Below are positions 41,992 to 56,900 of a DNA stretch of 64,000 nt, in pieces. The number at the start of each line of letters is the position of its first letter. Within the stretch, counting starts at the first letter, position 1. The stretch covers positions 45,425,935 to 45,489,934 of the forward strand of contig NC_066317.1 of NCBI RefSeq assembly GCF_022539315.1, given 5' to 3'. Both the position numbers and the translations under genes were made by a program. The notes under the pieces are model-generated. The model was not told where the DNA came from and did no database searches. It worked only from the letters and a program-made list of their open reading frames with translations. Origin of the DNA: Serinus canaria. Lineage: Eukaryota; Chordata; Aves; Passeriformes; Fringillidae.

Positions 41992-44900
41992 CTGTGGAGA
42001 GATCAAATAACTGTATTTTACAAAATTTTGTAAAAGAATACTGATTGATTAAGCTCAGAGAAATAAATTATTTTACAACTTCAACACATGGTAGTACTTA
42101 CAGGCTCCATCTTCATCATAGTTACTGAGGTCAAGGTTAATTGTTCTGCTGAATTCAAGAACGTTACACCATTGGTCCTTATTGATAACTTTGTATTTTG
42201 ATTGCTGCTTGAGGCAAGAAACAGAAATTACTGAAATGTATTTTCAACTGTCTCAAACTCAGATTTTCTTACAGAAAATTTCAACTTTTCGGTGCCTTAT
42301 TATTTAAATCTGTATGCCATCTAAAACTAAAAAGGATTAAACCAACAAGTATTGAAACTAGTGTTGAATCATGCTTCTGATTAAGGCATCTTTTAGAGGG
42401 CAAACATACTGCAATAAAGTCCAAAAGCAAATAGATAACATTGTATAGTTTGTTCTGCATTACACAAATCTTAACAGCATAGGACTTTGGGAAAAAGGAA
42501 GAAAGGAAAGATAACCAGCTGTATGTGCTGCTTTGGTGGCTACAATTTCCTAAATCAAAACACAGCATTCTAAGCTGTTCATTCTACCTCGAGTTAGATG
42601 TATCAAAGAAGACAGATTAAAAACCCCCATAATTCTGTTTCCAATTCCATACCTCTAGAAACTGATGGAACACTGGAAAAAGGGACCATGCTTTTCCTAA
42701 AAGAAGGCCCAACATACACTTGGCAGTATTGATATCTAGGCTGCGCTGGTCCTTTTCCTGCATGAAAAGGTCAAAAAGGAAAACAAAACATGAATTCCAG
42801 ATTTTTCACTTCCCTCACAGCTCACCCATGGACAAAATAAATTACCAAATAAATAATATACAGCAGTACCTAACAGTGTTTTTTAATAATACACAATTTG
42901 CCAGTAAAATTTTCTTCCTTTTAGGTAACGGCTTGTTATATGGAGAGGTTGCTTTTTATAGATGTTCCAAATAAAACCATCACCATTATGGCACATCCCC
43001 AGCCACACTGGCACTTACCCTCTGCAGAGCACAGCTCTCAGAATAGCAGGGCTGACCCCACTTCCCACCCTACCATGACAGCTATATGGGCTGTCAATAG
43101 ACACTCAGTGCTAACTGACACCTCCTTCCCTACCCGAGAGTGAGCCAAGGGAGGATCTTTGCTCTGTTATTCTAATTGACTACATGAAATTCAGATTACA
43201 TTATCAAATGACCAGACAGAACATAGTACACTAGCACACTGAGACTCCCCTCTGGACTGTACAGTTTTAGTTCAATGTAACAACAGCATGTTTAAGCTTA
43301 AGGGCTGATTTTTTTTGTTTCTGTTAAGTAAGAGCAGCAGCATCCGTACCCAGCAGGTTTGTTTATCAGTGGCAAATATTTAGTAACATAACTTCTGCAC
43401 ATCTCTAAGTAACATGTATGTGTATGATTCCATTTTGTTAAGTAGTTTATTCACCTACATTTGTTATCACAAAATTAAATCAATTTTGATGAGAGATGAG
43501 AGGTTAGCCCCCACATTTTTAAGCCTTGGTTTTAACACTGAGCTACAAATTCACAAGTTAATGAAATCACAAGAAATAAATTTCCATATTAGCTAATGTA
43601 GACCTTGTTCTGTGTATGTATTCATGACAGCAGACTGCAAAGTCTAAATTAGGAGGTATCACAGAATCATGGAACAGGTAAGGGACCACAGTGGGTCATC
43701 AGGTCCAGCTCTCCTGCTCAAGCAGGGTTGCTCTAGAGCACATGGCACAGGACTGCACCCAAGTGGTTCTTGACTATGCGAGAGGGAGACTCCACAACCT
43801 CTCTGGGTAGCCTGTTCTAGGAGAGGTTAGCCTGTTCTAGTGTGTGGTCACCTGCACAGCAAAGAAGTTCTCCCCCATATTCAGGTAGAACTTGCTGTGC
43901 ATCATTTTCTGCTCACAGCCTCTTGTCCTACTGCTTGGCACCACTGAGAAAAGACTGGATCCATTCTCTGACACCCTCCCTCAGATACTGATACACACTG
44001 GTAAGCTCCTATCTTTTAACCAACCTCACTGCCCTCCACAGGACCTACTCCAGGAGCTCCACATCTCCTCTGCCCTGAGGAGCCCAGGGCTGGGCACAGC
44101 ACTCCTGATGTGGCCTTACCAGGGCTGAGTAGAGGGGCAGGGTCACCTCCTCAGCCTCCTGGCACTGTCCTTCCTAATGCACCCCAGAAAACCATTGGCT
44201 TTCCTGACCACATGAGCACACTGCTGACTCATGGCCAGCTTGTTGTCCACCAGGACATATCCCACCCAGGGATATGCAGGGACTGTCTAACAGATCACTG
44301 CAAGACAGCTAGCTGCCCAAGATAAAGGGAATTGTGTCCTACATTTCACCTGCAAAAATCCACTTGTATGTATTACAGAACATGCATCTTTATTTAAAAA
44401 AAAAAGTTCAAATCATAGCTGAATTGTCTTCTATCACATAGGAAGGAATTGACAAAGCAAGATCCCAGTTCTCAGTCAACAAGTGAATGCCCTAGTCACA
44501 GGGTTACTTTCATTTCATACTAACCACTCCTCAGTTCTAAAATTGTATAGACAGAATTTAATGCAGATTTGTTTTGAAAGTAAAGTGAGGAGACCAGCAA
44601 TTCTGAAAACATGAGAAACTGTTTTGCATTCTGGGCACTAAATTCAAGAGGAATTTAGAGAAAAAAAAGTAAATTCCATGATGAACAAAGCTTTACAATT
44701 AATAATAAAGATGAAAAAGAAACCTGCAAAGGCGTTTTTGTACTAGTACCCATAAAAATCTTTCACTTATTTCCAACATCAAAAAGTTCTAAAAACTAAT
44801 TCTCCTTCCAAAGCCCATCTACACTTCTGTCACAAATACCTTTAAAACAGAAATAATGCTGCTGTCAGAATACATTTTATTTTCCCTACTGTTCATACTC

Positions 44901-47900
44901 TGAATTCTTCCCACACACTCAAGTATTAATGAAATCAGGCTCTATTGCCTTTACTTTGGCCACACTGGTTTTTCATGCCTTATATTGCTACATTTCTACA
45001 TTCTCTCTCTCAGACTACTGATCAGAACAAATTGTTCAGATGAGCCCTTTCTACCCACCTCCAACTGCCTAATGGCACATCTGCCATGAAAGATGATGCA
45101 ATTGCATTCCTAACATACATTCTACACACATTCCTTGGATACAGCTGAAAGAATTTATTAACAAATTTTATTTTAGCTCAGTATTTATTTTACATTAATG
45201 ATAGACAGTCTTCCTGAGATTTTCTTCCCCTAATATTTCACATTAAAGATCTATTTAAGCCATGCAATAGATGCAACTGTATGTTCTAAAACTTGGCAAT
45301 AACAAGGGCAAACATGGATTGAAGAATGTTATTTGTGCTTAATATCAACATATGGTGTTATAAATTATTTCCTCAAATTTATGCTGACTTAAATCATGCA
45401 TGCCACATGAAACCTTGATGACACATTTTTGTTCACAAACTAACTTCAAGTGCCAAATCAACAGACTCTTTAAAAAAATTTTCTCTTAAAACTTCAGAAG
45501 TTTAGACAAGTGGCTTTTTGCCATAGAGCACTCCCCTGAAAGAATTATCCTTAGGACAGAAATTATACAATCTGAATGTGAAACCAGTGACCCTGAAAAA
45601 AGTTAAGCCCAATTTAATCTGACATCTATAAACATACCTGCCTTTGTTCTTTTTTATTCTTATTGGATGCCATTCTCCTATAGACTTTCCCCAAGTCTGT
45701 AGTATGGAAAGTTCAATAATCATATCAGCCAAATATTCCCCAGTTTATACGTTGCTGACTTCAAGTTCTATAATCTGCAGGGGCTTTTTGTCACAAATGA
45801 AGTCACAGCACCTGTGTCTCAATGCTTAAAGACCACTGTTTGTCACACCAGTTTGGTAACCCTTGAAAAGAACACACACACTATCCACCTTTTAAGTATC
45901 TGCACTTACTTTTGACAGGCCATCAGCTGGCACAGGTTTGCTCTCTATCCCAAATATTTCATCAGTATCTTGAATTTCTTAGGCAATGCCTTTGCATGTT
46001 ACATTCAGCAAAACTAGCAGAATAAAGCTTCATACAGCAAAGGAGGAATTAAGAGGTTGATATAGCTTTTATTTTCCTCGCATACTAACTAATTTTTCAT
46101 TTGACTGCAAGTTTCTTTGTTTAAAAGTGAACTACCATAAATCTGAATGCTGAGATGCAGAAAGCACTGCGGTACCAAAAATCTGAATTGCTAATGGGAG
46201 ACTATCAAAACTGCTATCAGTTCAATTTCTTCTTGTTTTTCTGATTTTCTCCTGCTACTTTTTTTTGGTGCAAGTTTTCTTAGTATTTTTAGTTTTCTTG
46301 CACTGAAATCTGAGGTTCAGTTTTACCTTTTTATGTTAAATCTTCTGTACACTCTATCACATTTGCAAAATAGATGTCCAAATTCTATTTCAAAATGCTA
46401 TTTCAGAAAATAAAGTTCTTATTACTCCTTCCAAGTATGAAGAGTCTTATGCATATTGGTTCCACTACAGGTAAAATTTCATCAAAGCATTCTTTATAGC
46501 AGGAAGACCAATATCAGGGTATTCTTTAATGAATACTGAAAACATCATTAAAGCCATTCCAACAATCTTCTGAATCAGTATTTATATCATATCCAGCTTT
46601 TATCATGTTACCCATTTTTACCAGCTATTGAAATGTGTGACGTGTCTTCCTGTTTTAAATACAGTTTATGCTCACAAAATTCAGAATAAGGAAAACCACA
46701 ATAAATTATAAAGTCAGGGGAACTCAGTGATAAAGCTCCAATATACAACAGAATGGGGCCTAAATCATTTCCCTGAAGTTATAAAATAGCTTGAGCAGAG
46801 ACATAACAATACACATCACTAAACCACTAAGCCTTACACATTCTATATACTTTTCTTTTCCAGGTTTGACATCTTGCATATACTGTTTCAGAACACAAAT
46901 TGTTCCATATGTTCTAAGCAATCTTGAGTGGTACCTTCAAGAAAACAAACTTAGAAGCACACTGTCATTTGACTATTATTTATGACATTAAAGTTTGTAA
47001 TTTCAAATGCACAGTACTTACCCGTGCAAAGTCAAAGGCATATCTATAAATAAGTTTAAAATTGGCAGGCTCATTTAATAAAGATCTCAAGTAATCCAGA
47101 GAATTTCTCAATTTTTCTGTAGTATCACACCTACAAAACAAGCACCAAGTGAGTTTAGAATCTGCATTCTTATAGAGTCTGATGTTCTAGGAAAGAATTT
47201 CTAAAGATTCTTCTAGGAAACAATCTCTAAGAATCTCATATATCCCCATTAACCTGTTCAAAACACATCATTCTGTACAGACACGTTTTTGAGTATGTCT
47301 GCATAAAATGCCTTATTAAACCCACAGTGTAAAAAAAATTCAGATGAAGTAGCTAAGTCTTACACTGGGACTGACTGGCTTTGTAAAAAATATACTCTCC
47401 AACAGATAAAACTAAGAGCTTGTCCATGCATGTCAAACAAACATCAACTCAAAGCAGTGAAAAATACTTCTAAAGTCTTGCTGAAACTATAGAACTTCCT
47501 ACACTTCTCTTCTGGAAGGCAGGTCAAAACAGTTCGTTCCTTCTCCAAATCTCTATGAAACATGATTATTCAACTTTATTTATGTTAATTTTACCGTAAT
47601 ATTAGGCTCTTAACTGGAGAAAGCAACTCTTAGAAAGAACAATGCAGAGTTACAGAAAGGGTTTGTTATTATTTAGTGTTTTAAATTGCTCTAACAACAT
47701 ACCAATATCTAAAAGATACGTGCAATCTAGCAACAAAGATGGTTGGTGTCCTTGGGGACAGAAAGAGCATCAAACCTCATGGCATTTCTCTTTTATTGAG
47801 ACTGCAGATCTTTTAATCCAACTGTATTTAAATGTGCAATATCAGGTTTCAAGTTGTCTTTAAGTGACCATATTATCATAAATCAGGCCAAAAATTTGTG

Positions 47901-50900
47901 ACTTCCACTCCATGGCAGAGTTCTTTGCTTTGGGTGTTATGAGTCAAAACACTCAAGTGTGTTTTTTCTGAAAAGCTGTGTTTATTATAACAAACATAGG
48001 AGAATTTTCAAGGCACTTACTGTAGTGATGTCATTCCTTTTAACCATTCTTGTAATGTAAAGTAGCCCATGTTTTGTGCATCCAACTTCCATGCTAGCAC
48101 AAGCATAACTACCTGTTTTTAAGAGAAAAGAATAGAGACTGAGAATTTAACAAAAAGATTCATGTGTTTTATAAATAAATCACTGTTTAGTAGGATACCA
48201 ATGCTTTTACTTGTATAAGTGGAAAGTTCAGAACTTTGCTACACTATTTTAGAAGTTTAAAAAACCCTGTGACAAACCTGTACACAATCCAAATGAAGAG
48301 AAGGTAACAGTACAAATAGAGAGTAAACATCTACCCAAGTTATCAGTCATCTTATGAGCAATACAATGGGGAAAAGATGAGTTGGTGTGAAAGCTGCAGA
48401 AAAGGTTTCCCAAAGTAACTACAAAATTTCATTAGTTTGGTATAGAGTTTGACAAGCTATACCTGACATTTTTTTAAACCTTCATCTCAATGAACATCAC
48501 CTGCAATCCACAAAATAAACTATTTGAAAGCTAATAATGATCCCACAATTCAAGCAGATATGTAAATCTAGATGAACTAACATTAATACACAGCAGAAGA
48601 CAGGCTGATATATCATACTTCAGTTTTGCCCAAAGGCAAACAGTCTTTTTCATATCTCACACAGAAGACCAAAGCAACTAATAATTTAGATAAAGCAATA
48701 CCATAAGATTATTACTGTCTTATTTATCAACTGAAGAAACCACTTATGACAAATACATGAAAGAAAAACTTGCAGGATAACTGACCCTGCCAACCTGGAG
48801 AAAAAAATAATCAAGTCATTTAAATTTGCTACTTAGCCATTAACTAGCTAAGGTTAGGGCAACCCTATACAGCTTATAATGCAAAATCAGAATACCTCCT
48901 TATACCTCCAAATGTCTGCATAAATGACATTTATTATTGTCCTAAACTCTGAAATTAGCAAATTACATCTCATTTTCCAGTACATCTTTCAAAACCACAA
49001 TTCTCACTTACTTATATGAAGCTCCATGAATTCTGCAAAAGACAGGACTTACAAATGCATTTAAAGAACAAAAATTAGGTACTAGGAAAAAGCCTGTAAA
49101 ATGCTCAATTGTTTTTTAGATTTCATTTATTCATTTATATATATATATATGAAACTATACACACCTCACATACAGAACAACTGTCTGTAAATGTAATATT
49201 CCGTATTTGTTTTTTGAAATGGTGTAATGGTACTCCCCTTAATATTTGAAATCTCTTTCTGTCCTAGAAAACCCAAAGGAAACACTCCTTGTTTATTAGT
49301 TGATATATTAAATCTTGAATGTTGTCTCATTGTTTCAGAGAAGACAATAATCAGCTTTTTTTTTTTTTAAGATCTCTCTTTTTCTGGAGAGACTGAAGGT
49401 TGGTGGCCTTAAAGTGAAAGAAGGGGTGGCAGTGAATACAAATTGGGGTTTTACAGGTTGACAGTCTGGGGTTTAACATAATGGCAAGTTGTTCCCGAAT
49501 GTGTTTCAAAACCTCCCTGGTTTATATTGAATTTAAACTCTAAAGAATATTTTAATTCTTGGTGGAAAAGCAAGAACTGTAAGACTAGCTCATGTACACC
49601 ACAGCAGATGAGGCATATTTGAAATGAATTCCGAACTTACATTTTCTGGTTCGACTCCAATGTCTTCACAAAATTTCTCCATACCTTCTGGCCCTACAAT
49701 GTCATCCGTGCCTGAAAACAAAATGTATTTTACTTATCTCTAAAAATTAAAATAGCCTGTCCTTTACAGCACAAGAGAAGTGCAATCACATAGTGCAACT
49801 TATCTTTCATAGAGTTTGTTTGTTTTGGCATGAAATAAATATTTTCACACTTATTATCAGACTTGGATACACTTAAAATCTTTATCTCACCTTTGAAAAC
49901 AGAGAAACTCTAAAACAACTTTTTATCCCTGCCCATCTTTCTACTCGTTTACTGAGATAATCTTGGAAGTGTAAATAAGTAAGATTTTTTCATAATGCAC
50001 TTAAGACTAACAGAACACATAATATTTCCAAATTAAATGAGTGGACAATGGCTAGTGAAACTCATTCCCTGGCTGGAATCTCTACTTTATCACAAGATCA
50101 TATCACATAAAAACATGATGTACAGCTATACAGGATACAAGGCATTATCATTCCCAGGATCTCATTCCTCATTGTTTCATATATTATCTTTATATAATGT
50201 TATCCTGCTTATTCACATTGCTACACCATGGTCACACATCATCTGTCTAACAGTAAAAGAAACAGGAAGGAAATAATGAATTACAGTTATTTCTTTGCCT
50301 ACTTAAAAAGAAAAAAAAAAGACTCAAAATACAAATGCTATTAAAATGCACCACTAAAAAAACATGGTCTTAAATCAAGATATCTGTAACTTCTATAATA
50401 CTCCTGAAAAAATTATACAGACATTAAGAATTGTACTGTGCAATTCTACACTTCAAGTATTTGAACGATTTTGTTAGAATTATTTGGCTCATGTTTAAAA
50501 GGGCTCATTTGAAAAAAAAACATGCTCAAATGCCTACTTTCCTCCAATATAAAGATCACATGTGCAAGAAAAACAGGATTTATAAAGGGAAGATCAATCT
50601 GTATTTTATTATTAGGTTATCTATTCTAGAAATAACAAGGTTTAATTATGTCTTTTCCCATCTTCTCATAACAGCCCCTCAGTTCTCAGAGTGTACACAA
50701 CAGCCTCTAGAAAGACTCATTACGTAATGCAAAAACACACCAAGGGAGGGAAAAAAGCCCAAATGCAGTGTCAACTGTCTGCATACATAAAGAAGACTTA
50801 TGAAGCAAGAACACAAGAGATTATTCCTTGAAAATTCAATTTTTAGAATGTTACTCAATACTGTAAACAGAATCGTACTCTCCACTTTTCTGTGTTTTAT

Positions 50901-53900
50901 CTTGGTGTGTGCATCCAGTGGAAACCCCCAAAGTTCTTTCACAAACAGCCTTCCTTTCATCCTTTCTTTCCATGAAAGTCTTGACAAAAATGAGTCATGC
51001 CTGTTGCTAGAGTAAAAAAATAAATCAAGCTGGTCAGAAAGGCAGACAATCTAACAGGTTAGATTTGGCTTGAATTTGTCTGAATCTCCTCTCACAGACT
51101 GCCACAGACAAGTGAGATCTCAAAGTATTTAATTTCATTTATATAATTTTATTAGGAGAAAAAAATGTTGTATTACATCAAAATAAGACACTCATTATGT
51201 TTAAAAAGTAGACAAAACAGAACAAGTTAGACATGTTATTCAAGACATCACCAGAAAACTGCAAGATGATACAAAATATCTATTTCATTTCTATTTAGTC
51301 TTTACAGTCATGAGATCATTTTCCCTCATATGTCAAATTCCTCCCTTCAGAAAACATTTGCAGGAAAACAAATACAACAACTAACTTCACTAATAAAGGA
51401 TCATCTTCTGTGACCACAGACCATAATTAACATTCCTAGAATTAATGCCTGAAGAAAGTTCTCATATATAAGGGCAAGAATAAATTATACAGGCTACCTT
51501 CCCTATACCTTGTGATGGAAGACTATCTGATAAAACTAGTACAGGATATTTGAATTCATTCACTTCTTTGCTTGAAACCCTAAGCACCAGATTCAGCAGG
51601 AACAAACTAGCATTACTACCTCCCTCACCCTTTGGGTTTTTTAAAATAAAGACACAGCACTTCTGAGGCTAATTCAGTACTATACAGCATTAACATGCCA
51701 GATGATAGAGAGGTAACAACATTTTCAACAGAAGTACAGCTTTAACTGTAGATTTGAATAGTAAAGTATAAATGTTCCAAAACATTTCAAACTACATACC
51801 TTCTGTATTCTTTTTATAGGATATAGACAAAGACAAAACTGAACCTTGAACTCTTCACATCACACAGGAAAAAGGAAGTTTCTCTAAGACTTTTACAAAA
51901 AAATCTTTTCTATTCCATCTTTTGAAAGCTGTTAATGCAATTTTCATATTCCAATATAAATTTAATTGTTATTGGTAGGAAATATGCATTTCACACTTAC
52001 CTGCATATTCATAGAACCATTCTAAGCATCTCTTACTTGAAAAGACTTCTTCTTCCTCTGCTTTTATTCTAGTTGAATCGTATTTTCTATACATACTTAG
52101 AAAAAAGAAAGAGAAACAAGTAATTAATTTATCAACATTTTTTAAAAGTAATCTTTTAATGAGCAGCCACTCTTAGCAGAAACATTATTCCTTTCAGTTT
52201 ATTTAACATTCTGTCCTCATATCCAGTCATTTGGAACACTGCTTAAGAATCAATGACACTAAATACTTCCACTGATTCATAATCATTATCCATGTAAATT
52301 ACCTCCCCCTAAAATGAATATAGGTTAGTTCAAATTCAACCCCAAACTGTTCTGTAAAAGTTGCCTTACACCACCAGTTACCACAGTCATCTGATGGGCT
52401 GCAAGCCAGCTGTGGGTCTATGGCCAGAGTAATTCCATGTCACAGTCAACACAGGTCCTACCTCCAGATGCACTTTGAATTATTAACTAAAGAAAACTGC
52501 AAACGCTCTTTTGGCTGTCTAAAAAAGATTCTACAAAAGGCATAAAGGCCAAAAGAGACAAGACCTACACTTATATTATTCTAAAGCCACTAAGTTGGTA
52601 ACACCAAAGAACCACAGGAAAAAAAAGGTTGAAAATCCTCATGGACAATACCTCAAGGGACATCATTCATTATGGAATACAGAACCATCTGAAAAACTGG
52701 TCCCTTCCCCCAGAGACTACCAGCAAGGTAATGCTCATCTCCTTCAACAAGAAGTGTAAGGAATTTTAACTACACGAAGGAAACAAATTTAGTATCTGAA
52801 ACACCTGAAGCACAGAAAACATTACAGAATGTGAAAGGTCACTCCCCTGGTTAGACATTCTGAAACAGACACAATATCATTTGTGCCTGCTAGAGGAAAG
52901 AGACTCAGCAGTTATCCACTGCTGCAAATGCATTCTCTGATCCATTTCCACTACTCTTCAGAGCTGGGGCTCATAAAGGCTGAAAAGAGCAACAAATAAA
53001 TTGTTTAGTCTAGAGGAGGTAGCCAAGAACAGCTCCGTAAGTGTTCCAAGCATGCAGAGTTTCCTCTCACAATGTCAAATCCTGATGGGGAAAGACAATG
53101 AAGCGACTAACTGGTTCAAGGAAAATTTTGAAACCATTTGAATAATGAAATTAATTTGGAGCTGACTTCATCACTGTTTTGTCCTTCTAGAAAGACAAGT
53201 AAAAGGCACCTAGATTCATGAGCTCAGAAGACACTGATCCCACTGATCCTCCACCTAGCTCAGCTATCAGCTGTGAGGAAGTGTAGCTAGAAGTTAACGG
53301 CACACAGATCATTCTGACAGGGATTCAAAGAAATATTTCATGTTTACTGTCATAGTTCCTTTAAAGCAGCTAACCTTTAGAAAAGTAATACTAGGCAGAA
53401 CAAAATGATAAATTGCTAATTAGAAGACAAATACAAATGAGGCTCTTAAGAAATTTCTTATGAAAAACTGACACTGTACTGAAACATACTGATCTACAAC
53501 AAACTGGAACACTGCATAGAAATGTCAGCCATATGTGCTCCAAACACATATCCATATACTCACAATTTTAGGTTTGGGGTTTTTTAATTTTGAAAACACT
53601 CTTTTCCTATTTGAATTATCTATTTTGCATAAGCTTCACTGAAGCTGCAAAGGAAAAGGCTGACAGCATCACTCAGTAAGAGCTAATCCAGAAGGTATAA
53701 GTCTGAGTTGGAATAATTTTTTTAAAATAGGTCTGATAACATTTTCATACTTGCAAAATGAACTGTGATTATGAAAGACCTATCCAATAATTTTTAGGCT
53801 ACTCTGAATTCAGAGCAATCAAGACAAAGAAAGGAGGCATTCTGCCACTTTGGCAAAAGTCTTAATTGTTCAGTATCCCCTTTTTTGTCACAAACAAACG

Positions 53901-56900
53901 TGACAAACACCAAGTAGAATACCGAGTTGGAAACTGTAGCAGGAGCTAGTCAACATCTTTATTCTATTCTCTTTATTCAAGAAGTCTGTAAGAGTACTGC
54001 TGGGATTGAGGACACAGCAAAGCTAACAAGGTTCACAAAAGAAAGGTATTGATCACAAGACTCAATGCTTTTCCTTACAAAGGGATGATAACTAATTGTC
54101 TTGCCCTGCTTGTTCATGTAAATCATCAACACATTAAGCTGTCAGTATGCAAACTGCATTTAAGAAGGAACTCTCAGGAAACAGACTTATTGACAGAGCT
54201 GTAAGTCATTCAGGTATTTTAGAAAAAAAGGTATCCTGCATCTACAAATGGTAGTGCTAAATACTGCAGCCTGAAACAAGACATCAGTGCCAGCAGTATG
54301 TATAACAGCAATGGTGAGCAAAAACAGGAAAAAATAGCCTTTTTTATATGTTCTCTGCATCTGCACATAGCAGAAGAATTTCAGACAACTGATATGAGAT
54401 TGAAAGCCACTTGTGTTAAGGGCTATGGTCACAGTTCAGGAACTGCAGGAAATAGCAATAATAATAAATGAAGTCCATGTGCCCAACATACAGCCAAGTA
54501 ACTCCAATGAAAATGCTCTTGCTTCAAACTTATGATTGTTCAAAAAGCTCAATATATGACCACTGGAGTATGATTTTTGAGAAACAAGAATTGATTACAG
54601 ATATTCCAGCTTGTGCCAGTTCACAAGTTCAGAACATAAAGTCAAAAGGGATATAATCTGGAAATATTATTCTACACTCTGCTATAAGCTAATTGGTCAG
54701 ACATGCATTAACAGTGCAGATGACACTGCATCAAGTTTATAATGAAAAGAGATTATGCATGGCCAGAATTAGTGATCTCATTTATAAAGACAAACTTTTT
54801 TCTTTCCCTGCTTACTCCAAACATTAAATGAGTGTCTCACCCCAGCCTAGCCAAGCCAGCTATTTCTACTAGCCAGAGACTCCTAATCTCTGAAGTGCCA
54901 AGTGAAGCAAGATGAGTGGGGAGATGCAAACAAGTAAGTAGACAAGTACCTGAGATTGCTCAGCGTAGGACAGCTTGGTTCAATCTAGTGGCACAGAGTA
55001 AAGGTGTTTTTAAGGACTACATCCACTGAATTATGATTAATATGGATTTGATTACCTCAAGAACTGTATTTACAGAGGAGAAAAACACAAACTTCCAGGC
55101 ACATCTGGCATCCATTTTATATCTTGCAGTATTCCTCATCCCTGTGGAATTTCTCAGTATATACTGCAAGATGATGAGCCTTGTTTTTGTTCTAATGACA
55201 GTATCTCTTGCTAAGCAGAAAAATACACTGCCAGAGCACACAGGGTAGATATCTGAATACTTTGGGAGTACCAAACATCTAATGAACAGATCTCACAAAC
55301 ACCAAGTCCTCAATGGCTCACAGCTTCATCAAGATGACCAGCACCAGTACTTTCAAACAGATGCACAACCATTATGCCAACCAAGTTCTGCTTAGTAATT
55401 TGCTTCTATATTCATGGTCTGTAAAAGGAAACTGCCAGTCACAGGAAACTGCCAGGAAAGTGTCAGTCACACATCAGATGTGAAACAACACACTGCTCAC
55501 AATTAAAAAAAAAAAAAAAAGGGGGGGGGGGCAGGGGGGTTGAGGTTGAGAGCAGGCAAGGCACAGGGGTAAAGTAAAAAACTCAAAAAGATGCCTTCCA
55601 TAAAGGAAGAGCAAATGAATATCCCTGGCACTTTTGGTACTCGAATCTGCACACTGTCAAAGAATGCTGGCACCAAAACAGGATTGCTAAGGGCATTTTC
55701 TCCATCATCAGTTAGAAAGGTGCATGTACAGTTTTACTCCAGAGTGTCTGCTATACCCATCACTACCACACAATACCAAACTCAGAACTTTTGCTTTTAG
55801 AATTACCCTTCCATTTCTGAATCATGACACGAATATCCATCAGGAACAGCAAGAAAAAAAAGTATTACCTACAGGCTAAGTATGTATTTACCTCTCAGAT
55901 GAAAGAAACATGTAGGTACAATAACTCAGAAAAATCTTCACTTGAAAAATAGCATTTTTTTTTAGTTTAGCATGACGCTGTCAGGACAGTGACAGCAATA
56001 TACAAGTTATTTGTAATAAATATCCCTGTAGGGACCATTTAGGTTTTTCTTTATTATCTGTTTCCAACAGCCATTTCATCAGCTAGAGAGAGGAAAGAAT
56101 GTGGGACAGGGCAGGGCAAAAGCAACATGAGATAACGTGTCTAAATTTTGTAAAAGTGATTTCAGTTACTTAACCACATCAAAATGTAATAATTTGCTCA
56201 GAGATGCTTGCACCTCCATCATGACCTAATAGCTGACTCATAACATCCATGTTCAAACATATATATGAAATATTCATGTGAGCTAGGGAACTGTAACATA
56301 CCAGCAAAAAAAGTACAACAATGTAGTTTACAACTGGAAGTGCTATAGGCAAACATCAACAACCACCAAAAAAAAAAAATAAAACTGAGTGTTTAGGCAT
56401 TTCACACTTTGTGGGAACTTTAAATACATTGTCCACATCTTTTCCAGATTATTTTCTTTTCTTCCTAACTGATTTGATGGGAAAACAAAAACATGAAAAT
56501 TCCATCCAACTATAATGGTGTGACTAGGCAAGTGACTGTAAAAGTTGATGGTTGCTGCCAACAAAAAGAACAAGGTAAGGGCAATTCTCTTCAACCCATT
56601 GCACTCTTCAGAGCTGGATTATCTACTGCTCTGAGCATGTTTCACCCATATTGGAGTTGGTTAAAGCTCCAGCCACAGCCCCTCCCAGTGCACCAACTCT
56701 GGGCTGTGTAGCTCCAGAATACTCCAACCAAGACAGTGAAAACATGGAGCTTAGGTGACACAAAACATTTTCTTCATGGTGGAAGCTGGTAATAATCCAT
56801 TGAGAAGGAAAAAGAAAATTAAAAGGGAAGGGGAAAAAAGCTATGCTTTATTATGGTAAGTCAAAAGCCTCTCATGAAGATCTACAGCCTGGTTATTTCA

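Noticed and set aside
52960..53060. Possible further CR1 fragment in the large DCUN1D4 intron
   Set aside because: A few words resemble the CR1 3' region, but the similarity is too weak to call by eye.
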